Shown piece after piece: positions 17,739 through 26,055 of a stretch of 64,000 bases of DNA (positions within the stretch are counted from its first letter, which is position 1; every line of letters begins with the position of its first letter). This stretch comes from Sulfuricella sp. T08 (GTDB lineage Bacteria; Pseudomonadota; Gammaproteobacteria; Burkholderiales; Sulfuricellaceae). A program made the position numbers and the translations under genes. Where the stretch lies: the NCBI RefSeq assembly GCF_000971475.1, contig NZ_DF967585.1, positions 62,001 through 126,000 of the forward strand, in the 5' to 3' direction. Under the pieces are notes generated by a model. It saw only the letters and a list, made by a program, of their open reading frames with translations, did not search any database and was not told the origin of the DNA.

Positions 17739-18938
17739 TTACTCCTCCCTCTCCTCCGGCGGCTTGAGACCGCGAAATGCCCGATACAGCATCACGTCGT
17801 AGGCGATCTTCATCCCCGCCCCGATGAACAGTGGAGTAGAAAACGTCAGAAACTGCATCAGGAATCCCGCAAAAGAAGGCGCGACCGCCCAGCCTCCCAG
17901 CCGAACCAGGTGGGTGATGCCGGAAGCGAACGTGCGTTCCTCCGGCCGCACCATCGCCATCACGTAGGACTGCCGCGTCGGCACGTCCATCTCCACCAGC
18001 CCCTCGCGCAACAGAAACAGCACGGCCGCCACCCAGAAATTCGGCGCGAAGGCGACAGTCATCAATAACAAGCTTGAAGGAATGTGAGTAAAGACCATGG
18101 TGTTCACCAGCCCGATACGTTTGGCCAGCCAGGCCGCACCGAGGTGCGAGACGGCATTCATGCCACGGGCTCCGAAAAACAGCACGGCGATCACCGATTC
18201 GGACACGCCGAAGCGCTGGTAGAAGAAGTACGACAGCAGCGCCGTGCCGACGAAGCCGCCGGCTACGCTGTCAAGCCCGAAGAGTAGGGATATGCGCCAC
18301 AGCACCTTGCGGCTTTGCGGCGAGACAACCAGACTGGGCTGTTTCAGCGGCGCTTCCGACTGGGCCGAAAGACGCAGGTAGAGCAGGGCAGTAGCGAACA
18401 ACAGCAAGGCGTACAACATCACCGCAGCCTGGAACGATGCCAGCTCGCCCACTCCGGCCATGCGCAGAAAACCGGGGATCGCCGCCAGCAGGCCGCCGAG
18501 GCCATGGCCGACATCCTGCAACACGTTGTACCAGGCAAAGGCGCGGGTGCGCTCCTGATCGGTGGCGGTAGCAGGGATGATCGCCTGCTCCAGCACCAGT
18601 GCGGCGCCGCGATCCCGCCCCATGCCGTTGAGCATGCCGACGAAAGCAGCGATGCCCACCGCGACTGGACTGGAATACCATGCCGCCGCGGCGCCGCCCA
18701 GCGCACTCAGTAACGCCAGCCAGAACAGCAGGCGACGCCTGCCCAGACGGTCGCCGGCAAAGGTCACCAGCAACGCGGCCAGCGTTGCGCCCGCCAGGCC
18801 GGCACTGATTACCAGGCCGATTTGCGACGGCGTGAACGCCATGCGGGCGAGGTAAATGCCGAGCAGCACCCCCATCATGCCGGTGGCCAGTGCCCGCAGG
18901 AAGGCGGTTGTATAGAGAATGTAGCGGTCGCGAACCAT
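17739..18938 (-). CDS. Major facilitator superfamily transporter
   Basis: A 399-residue protein with about twelve hydrophobic segments and an MFS loop motif between helices 2 and 3 (GDRLGRRRLL). It is the last gene of the chromate cluster, starting nine bases after the ChrB-like gene ends. MFS proteins in such clusters have been proposed as additional effluxers, but the substrate cannot be read from sequence. I start at ATG 18938 (AGGCGG upstream, then MVRDRYILYTTAFLRAL), which places the first helix properly; a longer frame from 19004 would overlap the upstream gene and lacks a ribosome-binding site. Confidence 0.85.
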   Translation of the reverse strand: MVRDRYILYTTAFLRALATGMMGVLLGIYLARMAFTPSQIGLVISAGLAGATLAALLVTFAGDRLGRRRLLFWLALLSALGGAAAAWYSSPVAVGIAAFVGMLNGMGRDRGAALVLEQAIIPATATDQERTRAFAWYNVLQDVGHGLGGLLAAIPGFLRMAGVGELASFQAAVMLYALLLFATALLYLRLSAQSEAPLKQPSLVVSPQSRKVLWRISLLFGLDSVAGGFVGTALLSYFFYQRFGVSESVIAVLFFGARGMNAVSHLGAAWLAKRIGLVNTMVFTHIPSSLLLMTVAFAPNFWVAAVLFLLREGLVEMDVPTRQSYVMAMVRPEERTFASGITHLVRLGGWAVAPSFAGFLMQFLTFSTPLFIGAGMKIAYDVMLYRAFRGLKPPEEREE

Positions 18939-18946
18939 GTTTCCGC

Positions 18947-19408
18947 CTAGCTCACCGCGCGGCGCAGCAGCCCCACCACTTTCTGCAGCGGCGTTTCTGC
19001 ACACCAGGCATAGAGCGCATCGTAGATGACCATGCCGTGTTTGAGCATTTCGTGGTCATCCTCGAAATTGAGAGACAGTCCTTTCGAGATCGCCAGCAAC
19101 CCGGCCGCCTCCTTCGCCAGCTCGGGAGTGCCGGTATCGGCTGCACGCACAATGCGCGCAAGTTTGGCTAGCGCCGGGTCGGTCAGTTTATATTTATCGA
19201 TGAAAGCATCGAAGCTGCACTGGTCGCCATGATGGCCCAGTTCAATACCGGGCACGTCGTAGGGAACGGCGCCGGTGTCAGCGGCCATTTTCATCACGTC
19301 GCCACCCGGCACATACAGAAACTCCGGCGCTTCGTCGATGAAGCGCGCGATCAGCCAGGGACAGGCGATGCGGTCAATCCTGGGACGTTCTCGGGTGATC
19401 CACTTCAT
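18947..19408 (-). CDS. Chromate resistance protein, ChrB C-terminal-domain type
   Basis: The 153-residue protein matches the C-terminal domain of ChrB (Chrome_Resist family): RIDRIACPWLIARFIDEAPE, a central HHGDQCSFDAFIDKYKLTD, then a helical tail with ALYAWC. It has no N-terminal regulatory half, so it is a single-domain paralogue of the full ChrB encoded upstream. The role in chromate resistance is accepted for the family, but its chemistry is poorly known. It has a strong ribosome-binding site (CAGGAG). Having both forms in one operon suggests separate functions for the two halves. Confidence 0.85.
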   Translation of the reverse strand: MKWITRERPRIDRIACPWLIARFIDEAPEFLYVPGGDVMKMAADTGAVPYDVPGIELGHHGDQCSFDAFIDKYKLTDPALAKLARIVRAADTGTPELAKEAAGLLAISKGLSLNFEDDHEMLKHGMVIYDALYAWCAETPLQKVVGLLRRAVS

Positions 19409-19435
19409 GGTTTTCTCCTGAACGCGGAAATGGGT

Positions 19436-19756
19436 TTACTTGCTCACTGTATCGCCACCTGCCGCTTTCCAGCCTTCGATGCCGCCCTCGATGAAGCGGG
19501 CCTGAACGCCCTTAGCCTGCAAGACATCCACCACAGCATTGCTGACCGAACCGCCGCGCACGCAGTAGAGCACCACTTCGCGGTTCTTGGGTATCTTGTC
19601 TGCCCATTCTTCAATCACGTCCGGGTCGCACCAGGTAGCACCAAGGATTTTTTCCCGGGAGGCATCAAGATCGCTTTTTCGGCGCACATCAAGTAATGCA
19701 AAGGGCGATGAATTTCTTAGTTTCTTGAGGTCGTTGGGGGAAATTGTGCGGTCCAT
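19436..19756 (-). CDS. Rhodanese-domain protein in the chromate cluster
   Basis: A 106-residue single rhodanese domain: ALLDVRRKSDLDASREKILG at the N-terminus and the active-site loop CVRGGSVS with its catalytic Cys, ending RFIEGGIEGW. No signal peptide, so it is cytoplasmic. AAGGAG precedes the start. It lies between chrA and the ChrB-domain gene, all on one strand with short gaps. A role in thiol or sulfane-sulfur supply during oxyanion stress is plausible but inferred only from position. Confidence 0.9.
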   Translation of the reverse strand: MDRTISPNDLKKLRNSSPFALLDVRRKSDLDASREKILGATWCDPDVIEEWADKIPKNREVVLYCVRGGSVSNAVVDVLQAKGVQARFIEGGIEGWKAAGGDTVSK

Positions 19757-19768
19757 GCTCAGACTCCT

Positions 19769-21118
19769 TCAGGAAATGGCAAAAGTGTAAATCAATCCCA
19801 GCGCCGCGCAGGCGCCGATCACGCGCATGATGTCCTGCTTGTACTTCCACAGGGCGAAGAAGGCTGCGATGGAAATCAGGGCGTAGAACCATTCGAAGCT
19901 GCCGCTGAAAGGCGCAGCCTCGGTGGCCTTGGGCCATAAAACGTGCCAGCCGAAGAAAATGGCGAGGTTCAGGATTACGCCTACCACGGCGGCGGTAATA
20001 CCAGTCAACGGTGCGGTGAACTTGAGGTCGCCATGCGTCGCTTCCACCATCGGGCCACCGGCCAGGATAAAAAGGTAGCCCGGCAGGAAGGTAAAGAAGG
20101 TGGCGGCACAGGCACCAGCGAATCCTGCCAGCAACAGGCTCTCCGGACCAAATATTTCCTTCGTCCAGCCGCCGATGAAACCAACGAAAGCCACCACCAT
20201 GATGAGCGGGCCGGGGGTGGTTTCGCCCAGAGCCAGACCATCGATCATCTGCAGACCGGTGAGCCACTGGTAATGCTCGACACCACCCTGATAGACATAG
20301 GGCAACACCGCATATGCGCCGCCAAAGGTGACCAATGCGGCCTTGGTGAAGAATTCACCCATGTCCAGTAGCACCGGGCTCCCCATCAGCACCCACATCG
20401 CCGCCGCCCATATGGCGAGAAAAACGAGCGTCATGATGACCAAGCGCGACAGTTTGAATTTCGCGTGTTCCGGTGTCGGTGTGTCATCGTCAATCAGGGC
20501 CGGGCCATATTGCTTGCTGGATGCGCCATGACCACCGCCGACCTTGAACTTGCCCGGTGCGATCTTGCTGCCAATGAACCCCAGCACACCTGCAGCCAGC
20601 ACGATGGCCGGAAAGGGGATGTGCAGCGCAAAAATGGCGAAAAAAGAGGCCACGGCGAATCCCCACAACACCTTGTTTTTCAACGCTCGCGAGCCTATGC
20701 GCCAGGCGGCGAAAACAACAATCGCCACTACCGCCGGTTTGATACCGGAAAATACGCCTTGAACAAATTGTAGATCGCCGTAAGCCATATAGACATAGGA
20801 CAACGCCGAAAGAATGAACAACGAAGGCAGCAAAAACAGCGTGCCTGCGACGATACCACCCCAGGTGCGGTGCATCAGCCAGCCAATGTAAATCGCGAGT
20901 TGCTGTGCCTCCGGCCCCGGCAGCACCATGGCGTAGTTGAGGGCATGCAGGAAGCGGTGTTCGGAGATCCAGCGCCGTTTCTCCACTAGATCCTGATGCA
21001 TCATGGAAATCTGCCCGGCAGGGCCGCCAAAGCTGATGAAACCCAGTTTGAACCAGTAGACAAAAGCCTCCCAGAATGTGGGTTGGGCGGGGCGTGCCAG
21101 ATCCTTCGTCTCGCTCAT
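19769..21118 (-). CDS. chrA: Chromate efflux transporter ChrA
   Basis: The 449-residue long-chain CHR transporter has two homologous halves. The first has the diagnostic FKLGFISFGGPAGQISMMH and ALNYAMVLPGPEAQQLAIYI. The second repeats the pattern with KAALVTFGGAYAVLPYV and LALGETTPGPLI. ChrA exports chromate using the proton motive force. Its start overlaps the chrB stop by four bases (ATGA), with AGGAG upstream, so it is translationally coupled to chrB. Chromate is a sulfate analogue, and the divergent neighbour on the plus strand is a SulP-type anion transporter. Confidence 0.95.
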   Translation of the reverse strand: MSETKDLARPAQPTFWEAFVYWFKLGFISFGGPAGQISMMHQDLVEKRRWISEHRFLHALNYAMVLPGPEAQQLAIYIGWLMHRTWGGIVAGTLFLLPSLFILSALSYVYMAYGDLQFVQGVFSGIKPAVVAIVVFAAWRIGSRALKNKVLWGFAVASFFAIFALHIPFPAIVLAAGVLGFIGSKIAPGKFKVGGGHGASSKQYGPALIDDDTPTPEHAKFKLSRLVIMTLVFLAIWAAAMWVLMGSPVLLDMGEFFTKAALVTFGGAYAVLPYVYQGGVEHYQWLTGLQMIDGLALGETTPGPLIMVVAFVGFIGGWTKEIFGPESLLLAGFAGACAATFFTFLPGYLFILAGGPMVEATHGDLKFTAPLTGITAAVVGVILNLAIFFGWHVLWPKATEAAPFSGSFEWFYALISIAAFFALWKYKQDIMRVIGACAALGLIYTFAIS

Positions 21119-22083
21119 ATTGATTCTCCTGTTTTAAAATTCATATATATCCCGTCGAAAACACCACCTGCCGCCGCGAGCAGCGCATCATCATCCGACT
21201 GGCTGACGCGCAACCCGCCCAGCACCATCTCCACTCCCGCCGCTTCCGCCACCGGCATGCCGCCCACATCGAGGCAGTGCACCAGCGCACCCAGCTTTGT
21301 CAGAGAAGTGTCAGATTCCAGCCCGAAACTCGCCAGCAGAACCTCGAACGTCACCCGCTGGCCGACATGGGTAAACTCGGCGCCGTCAAAGTCAAAACCC
21401 AGGGCATCATCCGGGCAGTCTTCCGGCTGTTCAAGCCACAGGAAGCGCGCTTCCGGATCGATGAAGCGGCGAATCAGCCAGGCGCTGGCCATGCGATCCA
21501 CCCACAGATGACGGCGGGTTGCCCACTGGCAGCCCTGATAGTCCGCCGCATCGCGCAGGGTGACACTGCCCGGCACTGCTTTGGGTTCGTCGGCGGACAG
21601 ACTGGCCAGAAAAAGTGTTTCTGCATCTGTCAGCAGGGCATCAGCTTCGACCTTGCCATGACTTGAAAAATAATCCAGCGCTACCAGCGCCTCGAAATCC
21701 CGCCACAATGCCTTGAGCTGACGCCGTCCGGCAGCCGCGTCGATGCTGCCGATGGCGGTCTTGAACTCGGTTATCCGCCCCATCAATTTGAAATAGTCCT
21801 CACTGCGGTCGAACAGTCCCTGAAAATCGATCTTCTCCTCGGTAGAGGGGTGGGTAACATTCAACAGATAGGCGCTGCCGCCGCCCTGCTTGATGTCTTC
21901 GGCATGCATGCGCAACGCCTGCCGCAGCCCCCGTCCAGCGGGGAGCAGGTAAACGCCATCGCGCAGCACGGCGCAGCCCAACCCCTTCATGGCACGCCAC
22001 ACCCGCATGCGCAGGGTGGCATTGACTGTCGGCAGGCTGACTACCAATGCCAACCATTTCTCCGTGCTAAAAGCCGGCTTCAT
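21115..22083 (-). CDS. chrB: Chromate resistance regulator/protein ChrB
   Basis: A 322-residue two-part protein. The N-terminal half (MKPAFSTEKWLALVVSLP, RVWRAMKGLGCAVLRDGVYL) matches the ChrB N-terminal domain, which in studied strains makes ChrB a chromate-responsive repressor. The C-terminal half (HLWVDRMASAWLIRRFIDPE, FTHVGQRVTFEVLLASF) is the same domain found alone at 18947-19408. It is the first gene of the operon chrB-chrA-rhodanese-chrB'-MFS. I start at ATG 22083; an upstream extension to 22143 would run through the AT-rich promoter region. Autoregulation through the 22084-22263 intergenic region is likely. Confidence 0.88.
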   Translation of the reverse strand: MKPAFSTEKWLALVVSLPTVNATLRMRVWRAMKGLGCAVLRDGVYLLPAGRGLRQALRMHAEDIKQGGGSAYLLNVTHPSTEEKIDFQGLFDRSEDYFKLMGRITEFKTAIGSIDAAAGRRQLKALWRDFEALVALDYFSSHGKVEADALLTDAETLFLASLSADEPKAVPGSVTLRDAADYQGCQWATRRHLWVDRMASAWLIRRFIDPEARFLWLEQPEDCPDDALGFDFDGAEFTHVGQRVTFEVLLASFGLESDTSLTKLGALVHCLDVGGMPVAEAAGVEMVLGGLRVSQSDDDALLAAAGGVFDGIYMNFKTGESI

Positions 22084-22263
22084 AATTTGCACCCGAACAT
22101 AATCTGTTCTATTTATAACATCAATTGGTAACAATGTGAACAATATTACAGATTCATGATCTATCAGGCATGCTGAAAATCAAGTAAAATCAAACAATAT
22201 TAGTAAAATCAAAATATCAACCGACTTTCATTTTTTCCTTTTTAAGACCTACTCCAAATCAAG

Positions 22264-24063
22264 ATGAGTATCTCACTAGACAACTGCCCCACCTGCAAAC
22301 TCTGGATGTACCGAGTATTCCCCTTCCTGCGTTGGTGGCCAACGGTCAACAAGGATTCCAACAAGGCCGACATGATTGCCGGCATCACCGGTGCCATGAT
22401 CGTGCTGCCACAGGGTGTAGCCTTCGCCACCATCGCTGGCATGCCGCCTGAATACGGCCTCTACGCCGCTATGGTGCCGGCCATCATCGCCGCCCTGTTC
22501 GGATCGAGCTGGCATCTGGTTTCAGGACCGACCACCGCCATCTCGATTGCGGTGTTTGCCGCCGTGAGCCATCTTGCCGACCCAGGATCACCCCAGTTTG
22601 TCAGCATGGTACTCACTCTCACCTTCCTGACCGGCGTATTTCAGCTTGCGCTGGGGCTGGCGCGCATGGGGGTGCTGGTCAACTTCATTTCCCACACCGT
22701 GGTGATCGGCTTTACCGCAGGCGCGGCATTGCTGATCGCTGCGAGTCAGGTAAAGAGCTTCTTCGGTATTGCCATCGAGCGCGGCGCACACTTCCATGTC
22801 GTGATCGAACAGCTGATTCTGCAGATTGGCAACCTCAACCCCTATGTCACGACAGTCGGCGTGGTCACGTTGGCGACCGGCATTCTGGCCAGGAAATTCA
22901 TCCCAAAATTCCCCTATATGATCGTCGCCATGGTGGTAGGTAGCATCGTGGCTTTTTTCATCAACATGGAATTCGGCGTCGAACTCACCAAGATCAAGAC
23001 GGTGGGCGCGCTGCCGGCCCATCTGCCGCCGCTGTCGCTACCCGATTTTTCCTATGCCACCATCCACAAGGTGCTGTTCCCGGCGCTGGTGGTCACCATG
23101 CTGGCGCTGACTGAAGCGGTTTCCATATCCCGCGCCATTGCCACCAAATCCGAGCAGCGCATCGATGGCAACCAGGAATTTGTCGGCCAGGGACTGGCTA
23201 ACATGATCGGCAGCTTTTTCTCCGGCTACGCTTCCTGCGGTTCCTTCAACCGCAGCGGCGTCAACTACGCTTCCGGCGCACAGACCCCGTTGGCAACGGT
23301 TTACGCCTCGATCTTCCTGGTGCTGATCCTGCTGCTGGTCGCGCCGCTCGCCTCCTATCTGCCGAACGCCGCCATGGCCGGCATCCTGTTTCTGGTGGCA
23401 TGGAGTCTGATCGACTTTCACCACATCAGCTCCATCGGCAAGACCAGCAAGGCTGAAACCGTGGTGCTGTGGGTGACCCTGCTCGGTACTCTGGTTGACT
23501 TGGAGAAGGGTATTTTCTTCGGCATCCTTCTCTCCCTTACGCTCTACCTGTACCGCGTTTCGCGCCCTGCGATTATTCCAGTGGTGCCGGCCAAGGAAGA
23601 AGGCGCCTACCACCTCATCGACGCTCACGGCCATCATGAATGCCCCCAGTTCCGCATTGTGCGCATCAACGGAGCGATCTTCTTCGGAGCGGTGGACTAC
23701 GTACAGAACGGCCTGACCCAGATCGACGAAGCCAACCCGGATCAAAAATCAGTGATGATTGTCGCCAGCGGCATCAGCTTCGTTGACGTGGCAGGCGCGG
23801 AAATGCTGGCCCAGGAAGCGCGTCGCCGGCGCAAACTGGGTGGCGGCCTGTATTTCTACCGATGCAAGGATTCCATCTACAAATTCCTGCGCAAATCCGA
23901 CAAGCTGGATGACATCGGCGAGGGTGCCTTCTTCCCCGCCATGTCGAACTGGATCAAACCGATCTACAGTACCCTCAACCCGGAAATCTGCCGCAACTGC
24001 AAATACCGCATTTTCCCCGAGTGCCAAACCCATTTGCCAGATGGCGAAGCAAGAAAAGAATGA
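22264..24063 (+). CDS. SulP family anion transporter with STAS domain and C-terminal Cys cluster
   Basis: A 599-residue SulP permease. The core has the family motif LPQGVAFATIAGMPPEYGLY, then EAVSISRAIATKSEQRIDG and the FFSGYASCGSFNRSGVNY loop. A STAS domain follows at about 470-570 (FGAVDYVQNGLTQID). The last 30 residues add CRNC and a third Cys seven residues later, a possible metal site. SulP proteins carry sulfate, bicarbonate or other anions. It is closely related along its length to the SulP at 26056-27861, including the Cys tail. The position divergent from the chr operon could suggest sulfate; the nearby carbon genes suggest bicarbonate. The substrate is unresolved. Confidence 0.9.
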   Translation: MSISLDNCPTCKLWMYRVFPFLRWWPTVNKDSNKADMIAGITGAMIVLPQGVAFATIAGMPPEYGLYAAMVPAIIAALFGSSWHLVSGPTTAISIAVFAAVSHLADPGSPQFVSMVLTLTFLTGVFQLALGLARMGVLVNFISHTVVIGFTAGAALLIAASQVKSFFGIAIERGAHFHVVIEQLILQIGNLNPYVTTVGVVTLATGILARKFIPKFPYMIVAMVVGSIVAFFINMEFGVELTKIKTVGALPAHLPPLSLPDFSYATIHKVLFPALVVTMLALTEAVSISRAIATKSEQRIDGNQEFVGQGLANMIGSFFSGYASCGSFNRSGVNYASGAQTPLATVYASIFLVLILLLVAPLASYLPNAAMAGILFLVAWSLIDFHHISSIGKTSKAETVVLWVTLLGTLVDLEKGIFFGILLSLTLYLYRVSRPAIIPVVPAKEEGAYHLIDAHGHHECPQFRIVRINGAIFFGAVDYVQNGLTQIDEANPDQKSVMIVASGISFVDVAGAEMLAQEARRRRKLGGGLYFYRCKDSIYKFLRKSDKLDDIGEGAFFPAMSNWIKPIYSTLNPEICRNCKYRIFPECQTHLPDGEARKE

Positions 24064-24129
24064 TCCGCAAGAAGCTCAGTGGCGATTTTCAGACCATCCA
24101 TAAACCGCCTATCAGGAACTAACAAGATC

Positions 24130-24228
24130 AACCAGGCTTCACCACAGGCCAGCGATTTCTCTGAATCTGTGCTGAAAGCCAATCGCGAACCGGTTAATGG
24201 GCACAAGAAATTCAGAACGAATTCCAGG
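24130..24228 (+). pseudogene. Remnant shared with the region before the third SulP gene
   Basis: The frame here reads INQASPQASDFSESVLKANR then EPVNGHKKF. The same pattern recurs at 31584-31682 (QVSTQVSDFSEDVLRANH then ELVKGYKRLQNEF), also beside a SulP gene. The DNA matches too (AGCGATTTCTC in both). No credible start codon or ribosome-binding site is present. I do not recognise the family. It looks like the C-terminal end of a small helical protein once linked to SulP genes. Confidence 0.4.
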
Positions 24229-24342
24229 TCTGATTTGTGCAGACCAAACTTTCAGCCAACTTGATCCAGACAAGAGAAAAAATGAAGCACGCCCCGGAAA
24301 CAACATCCAGCAGCAGCATTTCCAATCACTCCGGAGCCAGCC

Positions 24343-25218
24343 ATGTACCAGCGTAAGACCTTTCTATCCATTGTCGTTGCCGCAGTACTCATAGCTTCAA
24401 CGGCACACGCCATGACTCAGGAAGAGGACACCATGGTGACCTACGCGGCACAGCGTGGCAGCGATGGCGCTCAGGTATTGCTGGCCGTCATGTACCTGCA
24501 TGGCGATCCCACGCACGCAAAAAACGAATCCCTCGCCGCGAACTGGTTTGAAAGAGCAGCTGGACAAGGCAATGCCTATGCGCAAAAAATGCTGGGCGAT
24601 CTCTATGAGCAGGGACGAGGCGTGCCCAAAAACCTCAAACTGTCCGCCGACTGGCGCGAAAAAGCCGCCAACCGCGGCAACACCGAAGCTCAATTGATAT
24701 TGGGAAAAATGTATCTCAACGGTCAGGGAGTCAATCAGGACTTGAACAAGGCGGAAGAATGGTTGAACCGCGCTTCGGTCGCAGGGAACAGCGAGGCCCA
24801 ATTCCTCTTGGGCAAGTTATATCATCTCCAGAAAAAACCCGGAATGGCCGGTGACTGGCTAGCCAAGTCTGCGGCACAAGGTTATGAGAGCGCCATCAAG
24901 TTTCTGCATTTCATGGAAGGCATCGGTTTCCAGTCGGAGGAGTCTTTGCACCAGCGCCCAGCCGATCTGCACCAACTCGCTGCAGACGGCGATGGTGAAG
25001 CACAGTATCAGCTCGCCATACGCTACGAAAGTGGTGCTTATGGGGAAAAGCTGGATCATAAGCAAGCCTTGCACTGGTTTAACCAGGCTGCAAATGGCGG
25101 CCATGTGATGGCGATGAAAAGCCTCGCCCATATTTACGAAAAGGGCCTGGATGGCATTCCACCTGATGCAAAGTCAGCTGAATACTGGCAAAAAAAAGCG
25201 GCTGAGCATGCCAGGTAA
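24343..25218 (+). CDS. Exported Sel1-repeat protein
   Basis: A 291-residue protein with a signal peptide (hydrophobic stretch to TAHA). It is composed of Sel1-like helical repeats of about 36 residues, for example AQKMLGDLYEQGRGVPKN, AQLILGKMYLNGQGVNQD and AQYQLAIRYESGAYGEKL. Such alpha-solenoids bind proteins and act as scaffolds; those with signal peptides often work in the envelope. It sits between two SulP regions and just before a DUF599 membrane gene on the same strand, with 63 bases between them. No enzymatic motif is seen, and the partner is unknown. Confidence 0.88.
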   Translation: MYQRKTFLSIVVAAVLIASTAHAMTQEEDTMVTYAAQRGSDGAQVLLAVMYLHGDPTHAKNESLAANWFERAAGQGNAYAQKMLGDLYEQGRGVPKNLKLSADWREKAANRGNTEAQLILGKMYLNGQGVNQDLNKAEEWLNRASVAGNSEAQFLLGKLYHLQKKPGMAGDWLAKSAAQGYESAIKFLHFMEGIGFQSEESLHQRPADLHQLAADGDGEAQYQLAIRYESGAYGEKLDHKQALHWFNQAANGGHVMAMKSLAHIYEKGLDGIPPDAKSAEYWQKKAAEHAR

Positions 25219-25281
25219 TGCTGCGCGCACGACCTTTATTCGTACGCAACCTGACCGAATTTAAATTTTAAGGCCAATATC

Positions 25282-25974
25282 GTGTCATCCCTTTTCGAAA
25301 TTTTCGGCAACGACCTCTTGAGCCTGATGGCAAGCATACTGCTTGTCATCGCCTATCATCTGTTTCTACGCCGCAAAATCAGGAAAGATCCCGCCTACAC
25401 CGTGGGGGCAATCAACAGGATTGCCCGCACCGCATGGGTAGAGACCATCATGCACGATGGCAACAAGGAGCTTCTGGCGGTACAGACCTTGCGCAATTCC
25501 ACCATGGCCGCCACTTTTCTCGCCTCCACTTCGGTGCTGCTTGTCATTGGCGTACTTACCCTGAGCGAGCAGGGCGGGAAGCTCGAAGCCACATGGCATG
25601 TGCTTAACGTTGTAGGCGCGAAGCATCCTGCGCTATGGTTGACGAAATTGATTTTCCTGCTGCTCGACCTGTTTGTCGCCTTCTTCAGCTTCGCCATGTC
25701 CATTCGGGTATTCAACCATGTCGGATACATGATCAATGTCCCCCTCGGGCTGAATCACAAGATGATCACCCCGGCGCATGTGGCCACCCACCTCAATCGA
25801 GCCGGACGTTTTTACAGCATTGGCATGCGAGCCTACTATTTTCTGGTACCCCTGGTGTTCTGGCTGTTCGGGCCGCATTTCATGCTCGTCTCGACCGTTG
25901 GCCTGCTGTTTGTTTTATATCGCATCGACCGTGCACCCAAAATACTGGTCATGGATTACAGCGATACAGATTAA
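25282..25974 (+). CDS. DUF599 family membrane protein
   Basis: A 230-residue integral membrane protein with about four to five hydrophobic segments. It shows the DUF599 signatures: an N-terminal helix followed by AYHLFLRRKIRKDP, then the central TLRNSTMAATFLASTSVLLV and a later NHVGYMINVP. No function is established for the family. Translation starts at GTG 25282, with AAGG nine to ten bases upstream. It converges on the second SulP gene, leaving only about 80 bases between the two stops. It follows the Sel1 gene closely and may share its transcript. Confidence 0.85.
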   Translation: MSSLFEIFGNDLLSLMASILLVIAYHLFLRRKIRKDPAYTVGAINRIARTAWVETIMHDGNKELLAVQTLRNSTMAATFLASTSVLLVIGVLTLSEQGGKLEATWHVLNVVGAKHPALWLTKLIFLLLDLFVAFFSFAMSIRVFNHVGYMINVPLGLNHKMITPAHVATHLNRAGRFYSIGMRAYYFLVPLVFWLFGPHFMLVSTVGLLFVLYRIDRAPKILVMDYSDTD

Positions 25975-26055
25975 ACTCCGCCGCCGCACAAACTTTCCCA
26001 CATTTGCGACAAATATATCCATAAAGCGTTTTTTACACCTCGACTCGATTTAGGC

